Source: Marispirochaeta aestuarii
Lineage (GTDB): Bacteria; Spirochaetota; Spirochaetia; JC444; Marispirochaetaceae
DNA length: 64,000 nt
Assembly: GCF_002087085.1 (NCBI RefSeq)
Contig: NZ_MWQY01000009.1
Coordinates: forward strand, 124,001-188,000
Reading direction: 5' to 3'
Below, piece by piece: positions 15,022 through 23,515 of this stretch; the stretch's first letter is position 1, and the number at the start of each line of letters is the position of its first letter. Made by a program: the position numbers and the translations under genes. The notes below the pieces were generated by a model. The model did not search any database and had not been told where the DNA came from. It saw only the letters and a list, made by a program, of their open reading frames with translations.

Positions 15022-15557
15022 GCTTCATCTCCCTTTTTATCACCTTTTTCAATATAGGGCTCTTTACCATCGGCGGAGGGCTGGCAAGTCTGCCCCTCCT
15101 CTACGAGGCGGTTGTGGACGGCGGCATGATCAGCCGCAACCTCTTTGTCGATATGCTGGCCATAAGCCAGTCGACCCCGGGACCCATAGGCATAAATATG
15201 GCCACCTTTGCCGGCTACCAGATCGCCGGGATTCCCGGAGGATTTGTCGCCACCCTGGGGATGGTAGCCCCGTCGCTGATTATAATCGTGCTCATTGCCG
15301 CCTGGTTTACCAACTTCTCGTCCCATCCCCTGGTACAGGATGTGATGGGGGGTATCCGTCCCGCGGCCCTCGGCCTTATAGCCTCGGCAGCCTGGTTTAT
15401 ATTCCGGGAAGCCCTTTTTATCCCGGGTACCGATATGCAGATCAGTCTCCCCGCTGCGGGTCTGTTTATTGCCCTGGCTGCTGCCTACAAGCTGAAACCC
15501 GCCACTCCGGTTGTCTATATTCTTGCCGGGGGTGTTCTGGGAATCTTTCTGTTCTGA
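15018..15557 (+). CDS. Chromate transporter, short-chain subunit 2
   Basis: A 179-residue partner of the preceding gene with the same architecture: FFNIGLFTIGGGLASLPLLY, AISQSTPGPIGINMATFAGY and GMVAPSLIIIVLIA. The two proteins are clearly paralogous but diverged, and in paired systems they insert with opposite membrane orientation. ATG overlaps the previous stop (ATGA), so translation is coupled. The C-terminus ends in a hydrophobic segment (VVYILAGGVLGIFLF). It is the last gene of the GntR-ADH-LarA-chr run; no strong terminator was found directly behind it. Confidence 0.9.
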   Translation: MSFISLFITFFNIGLFTIGGGLASLPLLYEAVVDGGMISRNLFVDMLAISQSTPGPIGINMATFAGYQIAGIPGGFVATLGMVAPSLIIIVLIAAWFTNFSSHPLVQDVMGGIRPAALGLIASAAWFIFREALFIPGTDMQISLPAAGLFIALAAAYKLKPATPVVYILAGGVLGIFLF

Positions 15558-15812
15558 ACCTGATGTCATCAGAAGCAGATACCCTATTGATTATTCCCGG
15601 CCGCCGGTGTAAAGTGCTGTTCAGACCTTCCCTTTGAGGGGAAGAGTTAAAAACGAATCTTAGCAGCACTTCCTGCTTCGCTATGGACGAAGCTTCAATC
15701 CTGGGTACATGGGTATATGTTTTTTGCCTCATGCTTATTGCTTTCGATTGTGTGTTAGGAATCGTTAGAAATACCGTCCGCTGATTTTCACGGACGACGC
15801 ACAGGCGGAAAC
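15558..15812 (+). promoter_or_regulatory. 255-nt gene-free leader before the DEAD-box helicase gene
   Basis: Holds three small stem-loops: CTTCCC/GGGGAAG near 15628-15645, GCTTCG/CGAAGC near 15682-15700, and CGTCCG (15775-15780) with CGGACG (15791-15796) just before the GGCGGA ribosome site. Long structured leaders are common in cold-regulated csdA/deaD messages; this is a suggestion, not proof. No coding frame with a ribosome site was seen. Confidence 0.35.
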
Positions 15813-17441
15813 ATGACAGAATTCTCATCCCTCGGTTTAACCGAAGAGCTCCTCAAGGGGACCTCCAAACTCGGGTTTACCACACCCACCCCGATTCAGG
15901 CCAGGGCGATCCCTGAACTTCTGAACTCCGACGGGGACTTCGTTGTACTTGCAGGCACCGGCACGGGTAAAACAGCGGCCTTCGGCCTTCCTCTGCTTCA
16001 GAAACTGGATCCCGGCTTTCGCGGTACCCAGGCCCTTATTCTGAGTCCCACCAGGGAACTCTGCTGCCAGATAGCCGAGGATCTCAAGCGCTTCTCAGCC
16101 TTTCTGCCCGAGGTTTCCATCGTTCCCGTCTACGGCGGGGCCAGCATGGGGCTTCAGATCCGGGAGCTGAAAAGGAATCCCCGGATTATCGTTGCCACCC
16201 CGGGACGACTGATCGACCACCTGGAACGGGGAAATATTGACCTTGGCCAAATCCGGACCCTCGTTCTGGACGAAGCAGACGAGATGCTCTCCATGGGCTT
16301 TCGCGAGGAACTTGAATCGATCCTGGCCCTGACTCCCGGAGATAAACAGACCTGTCTCTTTTCCGCAACCATGCCCCGGGATATCCGCGCCATGGTTCAG
16401 AACTTTCTCGACAATCCCCGGGAAATCTCCTCCCTCAAGAGCGAGGAAGAGGCAAGTACCGTTGACCACAACTACCTTATGGTCAATCACCGCGACCGTT
16501 TTGAAGCCCTGCGCCGTTTTATCGCGAAACAGCAGAATTTCTACGGCATCGTCTTCTGCCGCACAAAAGACCAGACCCGCGAGATCGCCGTGAAGCTTGC
16601 GGAGGACGGACTTTCCGCTGACGCAATCCACGGCGACCTTTCCCAGATGCAGCGGGATTACGTTATGCAGCGCTTTCGCAAAGGAGCAGTCAGCATCCTG
16701 GTCGCCACCGACGTTGCCGCCCGGGGCATCGATGTGGACAGCCTGACCCATGTAGTACATTACGAACTACCCCATGACGCCGAGTCCTACGTACACCGCT
16801 CAGGACGTACCGGCCGTGCCGGAAGAGAAGGCATGTCCCTGGCAATCGCTACCCCCGCAGACCGCCACAAGCTGCGTTCCCTGGAGCGGCGCATAAAGAG
16901 CGGGGTAAACCGCATTGAGGTTCCCACGGGGAACGAAATCCTGCAGCACAGGATAGACACCTTTGTGACGGAGCTGGAAAACGCCGAAGAACTTCCGAGG
17001 GAATCAGCCGACTGCATGAAAGGTGCCATCGAACGCCTGCGCGGCCTCTCCCAGGAGGAACTGATCGAAAAGATCCTCCACACCCAGTTCAGGGAACAGA
17101 TTGAATACTTCAGCAAAAAGCAGGACATACGAGCCGCCGTCCAGGGGCCCCGGGAACGAAAGGGCGGTTTCAGGGAACAGGACAGCAGAAAACGCGGCCC
17201 CCGGGGCAGGAACGAAGTGGATTATGTAAAGGTAAAGTTTTCCATGGGAAGCCACGAAGGCCTGACAAAATCGGAGATTATCGGTCTTGCAAACCGGGCC
17301 ATGAAGGGAATGCGATTTCCCATCGGAGAGGTTCGGCTCAAAAAGAGCAGTGCAACCATAGAGGTCCCCAGGGATATTTCCCTGGAACTTGCCCGGCGGA
17401 TCGAGGGCAAGGTAATCCGGGAAAAACGTCAGACCGCATAA
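15813..17441 (+). CDS. deaD: DEAD-box RNA helicase with DbpA-type RNA-binding tail
   Basis: A 542-residue ATP-dependent RNA helicase. Motifs in order: Q motif GFTTPTPIQ, Walker A AGTGTGKTAAF, PTRELCCQ, TPGRLIDH, DEAD in LVLDEADEML, SAT in FSATMP, and then DVAARGIDVD and HRSGRTGRAGREG in the second RecA domain. Residues from about 465 to the end form the DbpA/CsdA RNA-binding domain (VKVKFSMGSHEGLTKSEIIGLANRAMKGMRFPIGEVRLKKSSATIEVP), preceded by a basic arginine/glycine-rich linker. This is the CsdA/DeaD layout that acts in ribosome assembly and RNA decay, often in the cold. It begins after a structured leader and ends at a bidirectional terminator shared with plsC. Confidence 0.95.
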   Translation: MTEFSSLGLTEELLKGTSKLGFTTPTPIQARAIPELLNSDGDFVVLAGTGTGKTAAFGLPLLQKLDPGFRGTQALILSPTRELCCQIAEDLKRFSAFLPEVSIVPVYGGASMGLQIRELKRNPRIIVATPGRLIDHLERGNIDLGQIRTLVLDEADEMLSMGFREELESILALTPGDKQTCLFSATMPRDIRAMVQNFLDNPREISSLKSEEEASTVDHNYLMVNHRDRFEALRRFIAKQQNFYGIVFCRTKDQTREIAVKLAEDGLSADAIHGDLSQMQRDYVMQRFRKGAVSILVATDVAARGIDVDSLTHVVHYELPHDAESYVHRSGRTGRAGREGMSLAIATPADRHKLRSLERRIKSGVNRIEVPTGNEILQHRIDTFVTELENAEELPRESADCMKGAIERLRGLSQEELIEKILHTQFREQIEYFSKKQDIRAAVQGPRERKGGFREQDSRKRGPRGRNEVDYVKVKFSMGSHEGLTKSEIIGLANRAMKGMRFPIGEVRLKKSSATIEVPRDISLELARRIEGKVIREKRQTA

Positions 17442-17449
17442 AGGTCTAT

Positions 17450-17478
17450 AAAAAAGCGGGCCTGTGCCCGCTTTTTTT
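17450..17478. terminator. Bidirectional terminator between deaD and the plsC-like gene
   Basis: GCGGGC pairs with GCCCGC around CTGT, with six A before and seven T after, so it works in both directions. The T-run supplies part of the stop codon of the convergent acyltransferase gene. Confidence 0.95.
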
Positions 17479-18142
17479 ATTCAAGCCTTTCGATCAGATC
17501 TTCGCCGATCTCATCGACCCGGGAATACTCACCCCTCAACTCCGGAGGTAAAAGCAGGGCCATCTGCTTCATCATCTGGTCGGTGAGGAGTCTCCGGCTC
17601 TCCTTGTTTACCCTCTCCGGGGCCGCCAGCTTGAAGGGCGTACCTACCTTGAAATGGATCTGCGTACGTTTAAAACGCTTCAGATTTTTCCAGAGATTCT
17701 GGCTCCCGTAATGTGCAACCGGCAGAATCGGAACATCGTTCTGCAGGGCCAGGGTAACCACTCCGGGATTTCCCTTTTGCAGGTGCCCGTTTCGGGAACG
17801 GGTTCCCTCGGGAGCCAGACCGATAATCGCTCCCTCGGAGAGGAGTTCCCCCACCTTTCGAAATGCCGCCGAAGGCGGTGCGCCCCGTTTCAGGGGAATC
17901 CCGCCCCAGCGCCGTGCGATGTTTTTTACCACCGGGACCCGAGAGAGTTCGACCTTCATGACACCGTATATCCTCCTCGGACGCATGAGCAGATAAAAAA
18001 GCGGGGCCTCCAGAAAATTTATGTGGTTGAACACAACCAGGAGAGGACCGGTCCGGGGGACCTTCTCAAGCTCGGAAGATTCAATACGGCAGGCGACACG
18101 AATAAGCAGATACACGAATGAGTCAAAAAGACGTCCCAGCAT
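17477..18142 (-). CDS. plsC: 1-acyl-glycerol-3-phosphate acyltransferase-like protein
   Basis: A 221-residue PlsC-family acyltransferase making phosphatidic acid or a related lipid at the inner membrane. It shows the catalytic block as NHINFLEAP, i.e. H-x4-E rather than the usual H-x4-D, and the phosphate-binding block APEGTRSR. Between them lies the RRWGGIPLKRG region (block II/III). A hydrophobic/amphipathic N-terminus (LGRLFDSFVYLLIRVACRI) would attach to the membrane. I start it at ATG 18142 with AGGA 6 nt upstream; the longer frame to 18313 crosses the divergent promoter region and lacks family similarity. It is convergent with deaD, sharing its terminator, and divergent from the AOR operon. 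Substrate and acyl donor are not determinable here. Confidence 0.88.
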   Translation of the reverse strand: MLGRLFDSFVYLLIRVACRIESSELEKVPRTGPLLVVFNHINFLEAPLFYLLMRPRRIYGVMKVELSRVPVVKNIARRWGGIPLKRGAPPSAAFRKVGELLSEGAIIGLAPEGTRSRNGHLQKGNPGVVTLALQNDVPILPVAHYGSQNLWKNLKRFKRTQIHFKVGTPFKLAAPERVNKESRRLLTDQMMKQMALLLPPELRGEYSRVDEIGEDLIERLE

Positions 18143-18193
18143 GGGTTTCCTTCTCCTGTTCCTGTTGAACTGTATGATCCTCGATAAGGATCC

Positions 18194-18238
18194 TTGACAA
18201 GCCCTGAATGTGCCTTGAGAATATAAGCATATCTCAAG
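18194..18238 (+). promoter_or_regulatory. Promoter with inverted repeat for the AOR operon
   Basis: Perfect -35 TTGACA (18194-18199), 17-nt spacer and -10 GAGAAT (18217-18222). An exact inverted repeat CTTGAGA-N11-TCTCAAG (18214-18238) covers the -10 and the start site, and a second one, GATCC-N7-GGATC (18176-18192), lies just upstream. The first is well placed for a repressor; no regulator gene adjoins. Confidence 0.55.
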
Positions 18239-18255
18239 TATGTTGTCGAGGATGT

Positions 18256-20154
18256 ATGAAAGTAAAGGGAGCAGCGGGAAAGTATCTGTATGTGGACCTG
18301 ACAGGCAGGACATGGAAGGAATACCCGATACAGGAAAGAGACCAGCGTCTGTACCTGGGCGGCAAAGGTCTGGCGATCAAGATCTACTATGATCTTTTAC
18401 GTGAGCGACTCAAGGATATCCCCCCCCTGGGTCCGGAGAACCTTCTGATCATCTCAACGGGTGTGCTCCTGGGAACGAAGGCCCCCTGTTCTGCCCGTTT
18501 CGAGGTTCTTACAAAATCTCCCCTGACAAACCTGCTGGTAGGTTCATCCTGCGGCGGCCCCTTCGGCGAGGGCCTGCGTACAGCCGGCTGGGACGGCCTG
18601 ATCCTCAGTGGAAAAAGCAGGGAACTGCTGCTGCTCAGGGTCAGCAGCGATGGGGCTTTCTTTGAATCCGCGTCAAAGCTGAAAGGTCTGGGGACCGAGG
18701 CAACCCAGGAAAACCTGCAGCTGAAAAAAGACGAGGCATCCCTGTGTATCGGGCCGGCAGGAGAAAACCTGGTGCACTACGCGAACATCCGGTCCGGTCA
18801 CAGATTTGCAGGGCGCGGAGGGGTCGGAGCGGTTATGGGGGCCAAAAACCTCAAGGCCGTCGTTGTAAAGGGCTGGTCCCACACCATCGAGCCTGTTGAT
18901 CCGGAGGGTTTCAGCAGGATTTCAACGAAAACCCGGAAAATGATCCAGCGAAACCCCATATCCAAAGCCTATAAAGCCTACGGAACCTCGGCAAATGTTC
19001 GCTACGGCATGAAAGCCGGGTTCTCTCCGGTACATAATTTCCGTGACAGGTACCACCCGGAGACAAAAAAAACATCCGGCGAATACATGGCGGACCGCTA
19101 CTCATCGCGCTTCTCCACCTGCAGGCACTGCGTCATCCTCTGCGGACACAAGGGCCTGTTCCCCGACGGAAAGACCCGCCAGCTTCCGGAGTATGAGACA
19201 GTAGGGATGTTCGGGAGTAATATCGAAAACTTCGATTCCGACCTGATCGGTGTCTGGAATGAGGAAATGAACGACCTGGGCATGGACACCATTTCCGCCG
19301 GAGGTTCCATAGCCTGGGCCATGGAAGCGGCGGAGAAGGGTTTTCGTCCAAGCAGCCTGCGCTTCGGCGACACCCGGGAGATATCCGGTATGCTCAGGGA
19401 AATCGCCTTCCGGCAGGGCGAGGGTTATGAACTGGCGGAGGGAACCCGGGTCCTGAGTGAAAAATACGGCGGCCGGGAGTTCGCAATCCAGGTGAAGGGG
19501 CTGGAATGTGCCGCCTACGATCCCCGGTCATCCTGGGGACAGGGGCTCTCCTACGCTGTCTACAACAAGGGAGGCTGTCATCTGGGCTCCTACCTGGTGG
19601 GACTTGAACAGATCCTGAAGTACATGCCCCCCCATACAACCCTGGGAAAGGCATCCTGGGCGGTCTTCTGCGAGAACCTCTATGCGGCGATCAACTCCCT
19701 GCAGATATGTCAGTTTACCAGTTACGGAATCCTCACCGAACCTCTCATTCCGCGCCGGGTACCCCGCTGGGTTCTGCGGGTGCTGACCATCCTCACTCCC
19801 CGGATTTCCCAGCAGCTGATGGACTGGACTCCCCTGAACAGGATGTTCAGTACCGTAACCGGTATAAAACTCAGCAAGAACGGGCTGCTCCGGGCTGGAG
19901 AACGCATAACCAAGCTTGAACGCTGGATCAACCTCTGCATGTCTGAAACAGCCGCGGATGATTCCCTTCCCGCCCGCTTTACCGAAGAGAAGAAGACCCG
20001 CTTTCCGGGCAGGAATACGACAGTACCGATTCGTACCATGGTAAAAAAATACTACCGACTCCGGAAGTACAATCCCGCGGGCATTCCGCAGCGGGAGGAT
20101 CTGGAGCGGCTTATGGAGGAAGCCCCGTGCCCCGCCCCCTTCGAATCCGAGTAA
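18256..20154 (+). CDS. aor: Aldehyde:ferredoxin oxidoreductase, tungsten/molybdopterin type
   Basis: A 632-residue AOR-family enzyme interconverting aldehydes and carboxylic acids with ferredoxin. The four [4Fe-4S] ligands are C289, C292 and C296 (CRHCVILC) and C485 (in LQICQF), spacing close to that of the Pyrococcus enzyme. N-terminal motifs (YLGGKGLAIKIYYDLL, PLGPENLLIISTG, CSARFEVLTKSPLTN, GRGGVGAVMGAKNLKAVVV) form the bis-pterin cradle. ATG 18256 is used; the frame upstream to 18208 overlaps the promoter. It overlaps the next gene by 28 nt. With the iron-dependent alcohol dehydrogenase two genes on, it could reduce carboxylic acids to alcohols, or run the other way to oxidise aldehydes. 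Tungsten versus molybdenum cannot be told from sequence. Confidence 0.94.
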   Translation: MKVKGAAGKYLYVDLTGRTWKEYPIQERDQRLYLGGKGLAIKIYYDLLRERLKDIPPLGPENLLIISTGVLLGTKAPCSARFEVLTKSPLTNLLVGSSCGGPFGEGLRTAGWDGLILSGKSRELLLLRVSSDGAFFESASKLKGLGTEATQENLQLKKDEASLCIGPAGENLVHYANIRSGHRFAGRGGVGAVMGAKNLKAVVVKGWSHTIEPVDPEGFSRISTKTRKMIQRNPISKAYKAYGTSANVRYGMKAGFSPVHNFRDRYHPETKKTSGEYMADRYSSRFSTCRHCVILCGHKGLFPDGKTRQLPEYETVGMFGSNIENFDSDLIGVWNEEMNDLGMDTISAGGSIAWAMEAAEKGFRPSSLRFGDTREISGMLREIAFRQGEGYELAEGTRVLSEKYGGREFAIQVKGLECAAYDPRSSWGQGLSYAVYNKGGCHLGSYLVGLEQILKYMPPHTTLGKASWAVFCENLYAAINSLQICQFTSYGILTEPLIPRRVPRWVLRVLTILTPRISQQLMDWTPLNRMFSTVTGIKLSKNGLLRAGERITKLERWINLCMSETAADDSLPARFTEEKKTRFPGRNTTVPIRTMVKKYYRLRKYNPAGIPQREDLERLMEEAPCPAPFESE

Positions 20155-20651
20155 AGCGCTGCCGGACTCTCTATCTCCGTCTTCTTCTCTGTATCCTTGG
20201 CCGCGCCATTCCCCGGGCGATCCGGCTGTCCCGGGAAGCACAGGAGGAATGCCGGAAATTCCCGTCGGACTTTCGCATTCTTCTTGGCCTCAGGGCTCCG
20301 GGTCCGGCTCTGATACTTGAATCCGACGGCCTGGGACGCCTCTATCGTGCCGCCGGCGCAGAGACCTCCCCGGACCTGGAGATCAGGCTCAAGAGCGTGG
20401 AAGCGGCCTTTCGTCTTTTCACCTTCCAGGAAAGTACAGCCGCCAGCGAGGCGGGAGGAAGACTGACAGCCGCCGGGAGCCTTGCCCTGGTACTCTCGTT
20501 TATCAGAATAATTGATGTGGTGGAGATCCTGCTGCTGCCCCGGGTCATTGCACAGCGGGCCGTAAAATTGTGGCACAAGCCGGACCGGCTTATTCTCAAA
20601 CGTCTGGCTCTCTATTTCAGCCTGCTTCTGCCTGCCCCGAAAAGGAGATGA
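20127..20651 (+). CDS. Uncharacterised small protein, SCP2-like in pattern, in the AOR operon
   Basis: A 174-residue protein starting at GTG 20127 inside the end of the AOR gene, supported by GGAGGA 6 nt upstream. The N-terminus is very basic and hydrophobic (VKRCRTLYLRLLLCILGRAIPRAIRL). The middle part (RILLGLRAPGPALILESDGLGRLYRAAGAETSPDLEIRLKSVEAAFRLFTFQEST, then GGRLTAAGSLALVLSFIRI) follows the outline of a sterol-carrier-protein-2 fold: strand-rich, with a late GRL..GDLALAL-type helix. Its stop overlaps the ribosome site of the iron-ADH gene, so the three genes are coupled. A hydrophobic-ligand-binding role beside an aldehyde/acid-converting enzyme would make sense, but the family call is tentative and rests on pattern only. 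Confidence 0.55.
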   Translation: MPRPLRIRVKRCRTLYLRLLLCILGRAIPRAIRLSREAQEECRKFPSDFRILLGLRAPGPALILESDGLGRLYRAAGAETSPDLEIRLKSVEAAFRLFTFQESTAASEAGGRLTAAGSLALVLSFIRIIDVVEILLLPRVIAQRAVKLWHKPDRLILKRLALYFSLLLPAPKRR

Positions 20652-20653
20652 CA

Positions 20654-22279
20654 ATGAAGCGTCGTATTCTGCCCACCGGGACAGTAATATGCGGAACAGC
20701 CGCGGTGGAACAGATCGGGTATGAGTTCAGTGTCCGTGGTATCAGACGTATAACTGCAGTCAGCGACAGTAAACTGCTCAATAAATCCCGGAGCCTGCTC
20801 TCCGACATGGAACCTGACCCCGGAACAGATATCAGGATAATAAGCTCTGATGAAGAACCCCCGGAGGATACCGGGGGCCTGATACTCATGGGAAGTGCCC
20901 CACTACCTGAAACGAAAAGGCGATGCCCCGTATTGAGGATCCCCCTGGTCCCTGATGATCTGTCTTCCCGGCTGCCGGGAACGGATATCCTGGTGCTGGA
21001 CCGACGGTTTTTCCGCCGCGAGGGTCTCCTCGATCAGTTTCTCAGGGAGCTCTACCGGGAGAGTCTCAGCGAGGAGAGCAGTTATCCTTTTCCCCTGCAG
21101 TTTCCCGGAATCTTTCAGTTTTCCGCCGATACCGAACTGATATGGGGAGACGGAACTCTCGGGGAGCTTGGAGAACTCCTGTCACGGGACAAAGTACGGG
21201 CGCCCATGCTTGTCACCGACAGAGGGATTGTCGCGGCGGGACTGCTCAAAGGTCTGCTGGATTCCCTTGACCCCGGTCTGGATATTATTGTCCGGGACAA
21301 CGTACCTCCCGACTCTGACCTGCAGCTCATCGGCAGCCTTACTGAAGATTACCGGGCATACCGGCGGGACGGGATTATTGCCATGGGGGGCGGATCAGTT
21401 CTGGACACAGCCAAGGGGATGATAATCAACCTTGAACTTGGGGGAAAGAATATTCTTGCCCTGGAAGGATCGAACCTGCTGTCTCCTTCGCCGGTGCCTG
21501 TGTACATGATACCCACAACTTCGGGTACCGGCTCAGAGGCCACCAGGGTCGCGGTTATCGCCGACCATAATGAAAAAAGAAAACGCCTCTTTGTCTCCCA
21601 GTTTCTCCAGCCCCGGGCGGCAATTCTCGACAGCTCCCTGACCATTTCGCTGCCCCCTTATCTGACTTCCATTACAGGAATGGATGCCATGAGTCATGCA
21701 GTGGAAGCCTTTACCTGCCTTGGCAAAAATCCGTTAAGTGATCTTATGGCCTGGCGAGCTCTGGAACTCCTGTCTGCACATCTGGAACAGGCGGTCACAT
21801 TTCCGACCCAGGCGGTCCACCGACGGGGAATGGCCTTGGCATCGAATCTGGCTGGGCGGGCCTTCTCAAACTCCATGGTTGGGATGGTCCATACAATAGG
21901 GCATGCCATCGGGGGAGTCTGCGGAGCTCCCCATGGATCCTGCATGGCAGTATTGCTGCCCTTTGCTCTGGAGTATAACGGAGACATCATCACCGAAGCC
22001 CTGGGAAAACTTCTCGTACCCCTGAAGGGCATTGACAACTACGAGCATACCGCGGCGAGTGCACGGGGCCCTGCAGTCATCAGACATATACGGGAACTGA
22101 ACAGGTCGCTGCACACTGCCACCGGAGGCAGGCATCCGTGTTCCCTGAAGGAGATAGCCGTAAAGCCTTCAGATTTCAAGGCCATTGCGGAAGCCGCCCT
22201 GGGTGACGCATCCCTGATGTATAATCCCAGGGAGCTGAGATACGGGGATATAATCGAGATTCTGAAAGAGGCCTACTGA
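20654..22279 (+). CDS. Iron-containing alcohol dehydrogenase with an extra N-terminal region
   Basis: A 541-residue protein; classic group III iron-ADHs have about 385. The C-terminal ~390 residues are a full enzyme: NAD site GGGSVLDTAKG, IPTTSGTGSEAT, metal ligands in GMDAMSHAVEAF (D and H) and GMVHTIGHAIGGVCGAPHG (two H). The first ~150 residues (MKRRILPTGTVICGTAAVEQIGYEF, then GIRRITAVSDSKLLN) look like a degenerate copy of the start of an iron-ADH, where a beta-hairpin and GxxxL..G of a true copy recur at about residue 155 (FQFSADTELIWGDGTLGELGELL). ATG 20654 lies 6 nt after AGGAG. Reaction: aldehyde to alcohol with NAD(P)H, plausibly after the AOR step. Confidence 0.9.
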   Translation: MKRRILPTGTVICGTAAVEQIGYEFSVRGIRRITAVSDSKLLNKSRSLLSDMEPDPGTDIRIISSDEEPPEDTGGLILMGSAPLPETKRRCPVLRIPLVPDDLSSRLPGTDILVLDRRFFRREGLLDQFLRELYRESLSEESSYPFPLQFPGIFQFSADTELIWGDGTLGELGELLSRDKVRAPMLVTDRGIVAAGLLKGLLDSLDPGLDIIVRDNVPPDSDLQLIGSLTEDYRAYRRDGIIAMGGGSVLDTAKGMIINLELGGKNILALEGSNLLSPSPVPVYMIPTTSGTGSEATRVAVIADHNEKRKRLFVSQFLQPRAAILDSSLTISLPPYLTSITGMDAMSHAVEAFTCLGKNPLSDLMAWRALELLSAHLEQAVTFPTQAVHRRGMALASNLAGRAFSNSMVGMVHTIGHAIGGVCGAPHGSCMAVLLPFALEYNGDIITEALGKLLVPLKGIDNYEHTAASARGPAVIRHIRELNRSLHTATGGRHPCSLKEIAVKPSDFKAIAEAALGDASLMYNPRELRYGDIIEILKEAY

Positions 22280-22296
22280 TTCAGGAACATGAACCT

Positions 22297-23514
22297 TCAG
22301 ATCTGCCGGTATGTCTCGAGAAAGTCCTTCAGGGCTCCCAGAACGTGCTCCAGTTCGTCGACCCGGGGAAGAAATACGATCCTGAAATGGTCCGGTTCGG
22401 GCCAGTTGAAACCTGTTCCCTGAACCATCAGCACCTTCTTCTCCTTGAGAAAGTCCAGAATGAACTTCATGTCGTCCACGATTCCGAAACGGCCGGTGTC
22501 GATCTTCGGAAAGAGATAGAGTGCCCCTTGAGGTTTTACACAGGTAATTCCCGGAATGTCCGTCAGCATTCTGTAGGCGATGTCCCGCTGTTCCCGCAGA
22601 CGGCCGCCGGGAAGCAGCAGATCCTTGATGCTCTGATACCCCCCCAGGGCCGCCTGGATTGCATACTGGGCCGGCACATTGGCGCACAGCCGCATGTTGG
22701 AGAGCATGGAGAGGCCTTCGAGGTAATCCTCGGCATGGGTCCTGCGTCCGCTGATGATCATCCATCCGGCCCTGAAGCCCGCAGCCCGGTAGACCTTGGA
22801 AAGTCCGTTGAAGGTCACCATCAGAATATCATCCGCCAGGGAGGCTGTAGGGGTATGGCTTGTGTCATCGTAAAGGATCTTGTCGTAGATTTCATCGGAA
22901 AATACGATCAGGTCGTGCTGCCTGGCGAGTTCCACGATCTTTTCGAGGATCTCCCGCGGGTAGACACTTCCAGTGGGATTATTGGGATTGATAACAACGA
23001 TACCCCGGGTCCGATCAGTTATCTTCGAAGCCATATCCTCGATATCGGGATACCAGGAAGACTCTTCGTCGCAGCGGTAATGGACGGCCTTGCCGCCCGA
23101 AAGGGTCGCAGCCGCCGTCCAGAGCGGATAGTCCGGCGACGGTATCAGCACCTCGTCGCCATTGTCCAGAAGACCCTGCATTGCCATCACAATCAATTCG
23201 CTGACGCCATTGCCGATATAGATGTCCTCGATCCCGACCCCCTCGATGCCGATCTGCTGACAGTACTGCATCACCGCCTTGCGGGCAGGAAAAAGACCCT
23301 TTGAATCGATATAACCCTGGGCATCGTGAAGATTGAGCACTATGTCATGCAGGAGCTCGTCGGGGGCGTTGAAGCCGAAAGCGTAGGGATTACCGGTATT
23401 CAGCTTCATTACATGAAAGCCCTCCTCCTCGAGGCGCTGGGCTTCGCTCAAGACAGGTCCCCGGATATCGTAACAGACATCATCAAGCTTACGGGACTTC
23501 CGTATTTCCCTCAT
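22297..23514 (-). CDS. alaA: Alanine aminotransferase (AlaA-type, fold type I PLP enzyme)
   Basis: A 405-residue class I aminotransferase, the same length as E. coli AlaA and very like it along the chain. Signature stretches are SSKLE-like KSRKLDDVCYDIRGPVL, GIGNGVSELI-type YIGNGVSELIVMAMQ, PSPDYPLWTAAATLSGGKAVHY, INPNNPTGSVY and the PLP-lysine site NGLSKVYRAAGFRAGW. The arginine binding the substrate carboxylate is in DHFRIVFLPRVD. It transfers the amino group between glutamate and pyruvate. The gene is convergent with the iron-ADH gene (17-nt gap) and follows the membrane protein gene by 1 nt, so those two are co-transcribed. Confidence 0.93.
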   Translation of the reverse strand: MREIRKSRKLDDVCYDIRGPVLSEAQRLEEEGFHVMKLNTGNPYAFGFNAPDELLHDIVLNLHDAQGYIDSKGLFPARKAVMQYCQQIGIEGVGIEDIYIGNGVSELIVMAMQGLLDNGDEVLIPSPDYPLWTAAATLSGGKAVHYRCDEESSWYPDIEDMASKITDRTRGIVVINPNNPTGSVYPREILEKIVELARQHDLIVFSDEIYDKILYDDTSHTPTASLADDILMVTFNGLSKVYRAAGFRAGWMIISGRRTHAEDYLEGLSMLSNMRLCANVPAQYAIQAALGGYQSIKDLLLPGGRLREQRDIAYRMLTDIPGITCVKPQGALYLFPKIDTGRFGIVDDMKFILDFLKEKKVLMVQGTGFNWPEPDHFRIVFLPRVDELEHVLGALKDFLETYRQI

Positions 23515-23515
23515 C

